A DNA stretch of 64,000 nucleotides from Cephalotus follicularis (Eukaryota; Streptophyta; Magnoliopsida; Oxalidales; Cephalotaceae): assembly GCA_001972305.1 (NCBI GenBank), contig BDDD01001477.1, positions 154,796-218,795 on the forward strand. The letters run 5' to 3'. How positions within the stretch are numbered: the stretch's first letter is position 1; each line of letters opens with the position of its first letter. Positions 58,101 to 64,000 of the stretch are shown here, in pieces. The translations under genes and the position numbers were made by a program. Below the pieces are notes generated by a model. It was not told the DNA's origin. It searched no databases and worked only from the letters and a program-made list of their open reading frames with translations.

Positions 58101-59667
58101 GGGTTAAAGAAAGGCGTTCCACTCACAGAACAGACGAGCAAGTCCCTCGACTGGTCGCCTTCATGGCTGACCTCAAAGGCAGGATCCTCTGCCAACAGAC
58201 AAATAAACAGACAGACTTACACATATCAGACCAGACTCGACAATTAAACAGAACTCAAACACGTGTTAAGACGCGAAAAGCTTTATGCAATGAGATGCGT
58301 GCATATGTCAGAAAAATATAACCGATCAAAACGGTTGACAAAAACAAAAGTTTGATTATTAAAAACATATTTTAAACCTTTAATTTAAACACCCTTTCGA
58401 AAATCATTAAAGTAAGCTTAAGTGGTCGTCCAGGTTATCCAAATTTGAAATGATTATACAATTCAAGCTCATATATATAGCAGAAACAGATACAGATACA
58501 GATAGAGAAATACAGAATTCATCAAAAAATAGATTAACGGAACAGAGTTTAAGGTTTACCGAAAGCAGATGGAACGGAGCACGGAGCAGGAATGACGGAG
58601 CCGAACCGGAACCGATCACGCCTATGAGGAAAGCAGAGTCAGAAAGCTGTCAAAAATAGGCTGCCGGAGGTTACAGGCGGGTGGCTGTCAAACATCAGTG
58701 GGGGGGTCAGATCTGGCGCGCCGGAGGACGGGGATCACGGATCTGAGGCGCGTTGGTCACGACACCGCCGCACGCATCTGGCTGGAACGGGCGCGTTGAC
58801 CGCGGCTGCCTTTGCCGCTGATCTGCGCTGTCGGCGTCGTCACGGGTCTGGGCTGGTCGCGTTCGACCCGCCGCAACATCAGGATGCTGAATCTAGGCTC
58901 GCCTTGCCATGATCGTCGTCGGAGACGGAGATACAGCGTAAAACAGAGGCTGAGAGAGAGAGAGAGAGAGAAGCTCGTTGCGGGTGCACGGGGTGGTTAC
59001 CGGCGCCGGGGTGGGGTGCGGTGTGCTCGGGAGGTGACGGCGGTCAGGCCAGTGCCTTCGTCGGTGTCGTATCGGTAGTGACGCCGGCAACAGGAGCAGA
59101 GAGAGAGAGAGAGAGAGAGTGAGAGAGGAAAGAGAAACGAGGATAGAGAGAGAGAAATGCCCCAAAAATGACAAAAATTTTGGCATTTTATGTATATTTA
59201 TATATTCAACCATAACATACTGGATTTTTGTCCAGAATTTTACCAGTACGAACAGAATTTGGATGTTTAGGACATACCACTTGGCTTATTTTCTGAATTC
59301 AGCAGTCATTTCAGTAAAATATTAAAGCAAAGAAAAATTGTTATGCAGAAAAACCATCATAATGAAATCGCAATGATAAAATTTTTATTAATACCGTTAT
59401 GCATATGTCATGGATGCCCGAAAAAAATAGCCTAACCGCTAGACAGACAGACAGATTACCGCATAGGCTCCACAGACACAGACCGTACTAGGACACGGAT
59501 GTCACAGTCTTAGTCCTCTATGTCTATTCTATAGACATTCATCAATACATATAAGAATGTATATAGATGAACCATTGCTAGTTAAGTACTAGAGATTGAA
59601 TAAGACTGTCGTTAAGAATATTCACTTTACGGTAAACGCAATTGGCTTATAGGGCATATCTCCAACA
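55110..59667 (-). mobile_element. Solo LTR of a Ty1/copia-type element, interrupted by another solo LTR
   Basis: Minus direction. It starts TGTTGGAGATATGCCC at 59667 and ends ...CCAATA at 55110 (canonical CA changed to TA), flanked by GAATT at 55105-55109 and 59668-59672. Without the nested insertion it is about 1.74 kb. The opening is familiar from long copia LTRs (SIRE/Maximus-like, by memory). There is no PBS or gag next to it, so it is a solo LTR. Confidence 0.75.
56692..59506. mobile_element. Nested 2.8-kb solo LTR, probably Ty3/gypsy Tekay/Del type
   Basis: Starts TGACACGCCCGGATCC and ends GGATGTCACA, flanked by perfect GTCTT duplications (56687-56691 and 59507-59511). Its AT-rich left part and GC-rich right part (58650-59090) and its length fit the very long LTRs of chromovirus Tekay/Del elements. 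No protein motif inside. Direction not determined. (GA)n tracts occur at about 58950 and 59098. Confidence 0.8.
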
Positions 59668-59796
59668 GAATTAGCGGTATAACGTGTTATTGAAAATAAA
59701 TAATAATAAATTCATTGAAAAACATAAATGATTATAAATTACATAGTTACAACTGAAAGTTCTCTCGTATATATGAATCAATGTTTTTTTTTTTTG

Positions 59797-60008
59797 GATT
59801 GGATTCGGTTCTTTTTTTTAAAAGAAAAAGAACATTTCTTTTTCACATAAGAAATTTGTTTTGCACAAATCCAACTTAAAAATTGACATATACATATATC
59901 ATATATAGATTAACAAATCTAACGGTTAGATTTATAAAAAAACGAAATTTGATATTACATAAAAATGAATGGTTTCTTTTCTTTTAAAAGAAAGAACCCA
60001 ATCCAATC
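59797..60008. repeat. MITE-like foldback element
   Basis: Left arm GATTGGATTCGGTTCTTT...AAAAGAAAAAGAAC pairs with the right arm at about 59972-60008, ending GAACCCAATCCAATC. Arms are about 37 bp with a few mismatches. The interior holds AAATCTAACGGTTAGATTT, a small palindrome related to motifs in the foldbacks at 3435 and 34713. TTTTTG lies on both sides and may be the target duplication, but T-rich flanks make that unsure. Confidence 0.6.
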
Positions 60009-60607
60009 TTTTTGTTTTTTAATCAACTAGATTCACATTATAGGACTTTTGTGATTGATGTGGCACAACCTATTTCATACATTTTAAATCAAAATAAAAG
60101 TAAGTAATACCAACGACTACAATGGAGTTTTAAGAACTAAAATAATAAATTAACAAAATAAACTAACATAATAAAGTTTGGTCTGGCCTGGTTTAGTTTA
60201 TGATACACTACCAAACCAGACCAAATTTTATGGCCTTTATGATATGATTCATATGCAACTGACAACCAAACCCCCATAACTAAAATCTTGTACTTTAGTA
60301 ATATATATCTTATCTCCATAAAACCCAAATCAATCCAAACTACCCAAAAAAAAAATCATCACCATCACCACCATGCCTGCCTACCACCATCATCAACATC
60401 ACTATACCATTATCCGACTTCACCACCAATATCGATTATCACCAAAATGTCAAATTCATCACCATCTTTATAACCTCACAATGATAATGATACTGATAAT
60501 ATCACTACTCAAAATGAAATAACCAAATTTCTGATCACATTAAAAAACAGTTTTACATTTTCATAATTAATCTGATTCGATGGTTGCATTTGTAATTGGC
60601 AGGTACC

Positions 60608-60663
60608 ATATTCTTGACATAAGCAACAAAAAAGAATATTCTTGACATAAGCAACAAAAAAGA
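60608..60663. repeat. Perfect 28-bp tandem duplication
   Basis: ATATTCTTGACATAAGCAAC plus an A-rich end, present twice in direct succession with no difference. Confidence 0.9.
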
Positions 60664-63600
60664 AAAACCAAATTACAAAATAGATGGGGATAGGGCTGGA
60701 ATAGATAGGGTATAAGGGAAAATTTAAAGATAAAATGGTTTTTTAGATATGAGAAAGGAAGAAGAAGCATGCGAATTAGAGCTTGAGAAATGTTGTGGAA
60801 TTAAAAAGAGAAATAGGGAGATGGATTGTTAAGAAAGTCTTTTGTTGAATTAATTTTTTCTCTTTTATTCTGTTTGGTGTTTAACAATTGGTGTTTAACA
60901 AAAGTATTGGGTAAAAGTAAAGAACTGTGACTAAAAGTGTTATGACAAAACTCAAATTTTTTTGGTAAATTCAACGATTTAAAGTATTTCTGTAAATAAA
61001 AATAGTAAATATGTGTTTGATCTCAAAATCTTGCATTAAAATTACAAAAATATGAGCTCATAAACGACATTTTATATCAACTAATACATATGAGTTTGAT
61101 GCGAAAATATTTTTCTGTAGGAAAAAATCAAAAGTAGTTTTATCCAAACTCAATTGGATTATTCTTTATCAAACAGTGACTATTATTGGTTTTGAGTCAA
61201 AAAAGTAATTTTGACAACCCAAAAAGATTAGCAAGCGGGGGCTAAGAAGACTAGGCATACCAAGGAAAGATTTTTAGTACGAGACAATCAATGCATATCT
61301 AATTTGTTTTAAATTCCTCTATATAGCTCAAGAGTATTTCCAAAGAGGTTGAAACTTTGAGTCCTCACCACAACTTATTGTTGGTGACATTTATCCTTGA
61401 CCTCACGCATGATCGATTATATCTCCAATGGAACCTTACTTTTGACTTCGACATAAATACGGTGAAATTTTCCTAGATATAAGATGGTAAGTGATATGAG
61501 CGCTGATTTTTCGGATCGTGAGTATAATAACTTAAATGTCTCTCTACATTTATAGATAAAATAAGTATGGTGTGACGATATATGAATTTATAAACATCAT
61601 CCATAATGATCCTCCATAATTTTGATCCAATTACATCCACAATTAATATATATAACAATATATAAATTTATTAACATCATCCATAATGAAGTTCAACAAG
61701 ACTTCACAAAGACATATGAAACTGAAGTTATGTGATGTAATTTTGATAATTGGGAGGACAAGCTTTTAAGATTGATAGTAAGGGTAGAATAGGAGAAAAA
61801 TATGAGAATGTAAGAATCTCATGATTCTTAGCAGAATCAAATTCTCACAAACTATGGGTAACCGCCTGAAAAGAGAACTAATGATTTTAAAAAATCTAGA
61901 AAACAAACAAAGACACTTTGAAGATTAAACGAGGATTCAATAATCCATGTCTTTGGATTTTGTGCACGAGTGAATTTAAATACTACAAATGTCGTAAAAA
62001 ATATGATTTGCTTATAGTTTATGTATTTTATAACCTTAAAGTTAACTTGCAATGAATGGTTTTGATGGTGTCACGTCAACAATGTACGATACAGTCACAA
62101 TGCGTGAAAGCAATATCACATCATGGGAATAATTGAATGTACTTGGGCAGATATAACGGTAACAACGACAACCCATCTCTTTGGCTTCGCTACACCAACT
62201 TTTCATATAAAGAGTACAGAAATCAAAGACAAGAGTGCAGTGGAGAAGAAGCAGAAATGGGATGGGTATTTGCTTGTAAAGGATTATATACGGTCTTTTC
62301 CATTTTTACAAGGGTTAATAAGGTTAGAAGGTCCTTCTAAACTTCAAGGAGAGGCTCAAATACTTTTTTTTTATTTCATTAAATTGAATTACTAAACTTA
62401 GAGATTTGGTTTTATAACGAATACCCACCCTACGTAATCATTATCAATACTGATGTGACATTAATGTATATTGATGTTACATCTAAAAAATAAAAAAAAA
62501 AACAATAATATTTTTATTAACGTGATATTATTTTAAAAAAAAATGATTAGTTGGATGTTAATTGTTATTTTTGGGTAGGTGAAAAATTTTATAGATTGTA
62601 TGAGTGTTAATTATTGTTTTTGAAAAACCAGAAATAATAATTGCAATGATTCTAAAAAACTCAAACATTTATGTTTTTTGTTAGTGCCATTGATATGAAG
62701 TTACTATGATTAGCTAGTATAACTTTCGTTTAGGTATATCTCAGAGATATATTTGAAATTAAAAACATACTTCTCACATGCCCAATATTTGAGTTGGGCT
62801 AAACTTGCACGACTGCGACGAGGAATATGAGAGATAAACGAGTAAAACACACACATGTCGTAAGCTATGCGAGAGAATTTAAAGATAGATACCGTATATA
62901 TATCAAAAATAAATTGAGGTCATGTGAGTCACGTCAAAAGAGTCTTTCATTATCAAAGTAAATTTTGTATTGTAATGATCACATATATAGGTTTTAAACC
63001 CGAACGATTCTATATATCTTAATTTAATTTTGAAAGATTTTGACAAAAGTGATATCGGTAAATATTGTTGCCAATGATGTTAAAAAATCATAAATGATGT
63101 TTAAAAATGCATAAAATATGATAAATGATATTTAAAAGTTTAAGATTTATAACATTACTTTAAATAAAATCCAAGATTAGCCACACTTTTTCATTTAATC
63201 CTTATTTGGTACTGTTTTTGGGTAAGAAAAAACATATTTTGGACTCAAAAGTAGTAATAAATAGTATTTGGTAAAAAATAACCTAACTGAATTGGATAAA
63301 AATACATTTGATTTTTTACTACAGAAAAACACTTTCTCACTGAACCCAAATATATTGGTTGGGAAAGTGCTTTTTATAGGCAAGAGTTTAAGATATATTT
63401 GTTCGAAAAACTTTTGGTTATTGATTTTTTCAAACGATTTCAGCTTTGCTACAATATTTCTACTCATAGTATTTTTACTCACAATAGTTTTACACAGTAC
63501 TTTTGTAAAACTCACAACAGTACAAAATAGACATGTTGTGTTTATTTTTGCACCCACCTATTCGAAGTAAGGATAATATATTTTGACTTCGAATTCACCT

Positions 63601-63925
63601 TTGGTTATTGGGTTCGAGACAACTTTAAGACAATCAATCGAAATTATTCTAGCGAAATTCGAAACAGTCTTAAAATGATCAATCAAACACATTGAATCAA
63701 AAGATGTAAGTTCTTTTCTTTAAATAAAATGACTTAAACAAAATAAATAAACAGTAAATGTTTCAAAAGAAATAAATAGAAATCAATCAACACTTACTTT
63801 CATTGATGCGAGTTCGAAATACATCAACTATACAACATACAGATTAAGTTCAAGAAAGCAAAACAACAATGAGCAAAATACTTTTTGTGCTGGAATGTTC
63901 ATGTCCCATTCATTTACTAATACCC

Positions 63926-63970
63926 AATATATATATATATATATATATATATCTGTGTGTGTATGTATAT
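63926..63970. repeat. (AT)n(GT)n microsatellite
   Basis: About 13 AT units followed by short TGTGTGTG and TATGTATAT. Confidence 0.85.
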
Positions 63971-64000
63971 AACAATTCTTTATAATACCTAGGGCATTAC

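Larger units (their letters stand above)
60009..64000. other. AT-rich intergenic DNA without recognisable genes
   Basis: Short ORFs (for example 62123-62395 and 63195-63557) have no motif, no splice partners and AT-driven codon use. The stretch holds a CAC/CAT-rich tract (60359-60425), a 28-bp duplication (60608-60663), a partial repeat of ATCATCCATAATGA (near 61597 and 61677) and an AT/GT microsatellite (63926-63970). Confidence 0.45.

Noticed and set aside
60288..60473. His-rich ORF with HHHHHHA
   Set aside because: It comes from a CAT/CAC simple-sequence tract; no conserved domain or splice context.
62123..62395. ORF MGIIECTWADITVTTTT... of 90 codons
   Set aside because: No recognisable motif, no neighbouring exons, and two overlapping frames of similar length; likely chance.
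63195..63570. Overlapping ORFs of 100-120 codons on both strands near the right edge
   Set aside because: AT-rich, Phe/Lys/Ser-dominated and open on both strands; typical of chance in low-GC DNA.

Overview
This is nuclear DNA from a flowering plant, almost certainly a eudicot. The evidence is spliced plant genes with AT-rich introns, a chloroplast-targeted MinD, a plastid beta-carotene hydroxylase with seven exons, an intronless CrRLK1L receptor kinase closest in my memory to Arabidopsis At5g24010, and heavy colonisation by Ty3/gypsy, Ty1/copia and PIF/Harbinger elements. I cannot name the species from the sequence.

Host genes, left to right: the 5' three exons of a DUF819 membrane-protein gene (minus, 728-1731, continuing off the left edge); an RBM18-like RRM protein gene (minus, 2662-4293); the CrRLK1L receptor kinase (plus, 14666-17128); a four-exon DeSI/PPPDE thiol-peptidase gene (plus, 21543-25715); a conserved lysine-rich plant protein of unknown function (minus, 27314-27955) with a candidate 52-residue upstream ORF (28145-28303); MIND1 (plus, 30780-31748); and a complete beta-carotene hydroxylase (minus, 47199-49041). 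They are unrelated single genes, not an operon or cluster. Two act in plastids (MinD in division, BCH in xanthophyll synthesis).

Most of the rest is transposon-derived. One Ty3/gypsy family of Tat type (gag with a CRYHRDHGHDTEEC knuckle, PBS-like TGGCGCCGTCTGTGGG) accounts for seven insertions: A (5202-8524), D (19031-20634), solo LTRs at 33454-34285 and 34984-35884, B (37490-43732), an old LTR at 46011-46556, and C (49800-54842). Five carry perfect 5-bp target-site duplications (ATACT, AAGAT, CCCGT, TACTC, ATTAC). Copies A, B and C carry, on the strand opposite to gag-pol, an accessory gene of the 'putative gypsy-type transposon' class. In copy C this gene has a TATA box and phase-consistent introns. 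This spliced antisense gene, the recurring CCGAGG hairpins in the LTRs and the different deletions in each copy are the most interesting part of the window.

Other elements are a 3.26-kb PIF/Harbinger copy with 32-bp TIRs and TAA duplications (8744-12006), a LINE relic (36050-36495), a 2.8-kb solo LTR nested in a 1.7-kb solo LTR (55110-59667), three foldback MITE-like repeats, a polyadenylated retrocopy in the DUF819 gene (1-702), and several tandem duplications and microsatellites. From 59.7 kb to the end I see no gene.
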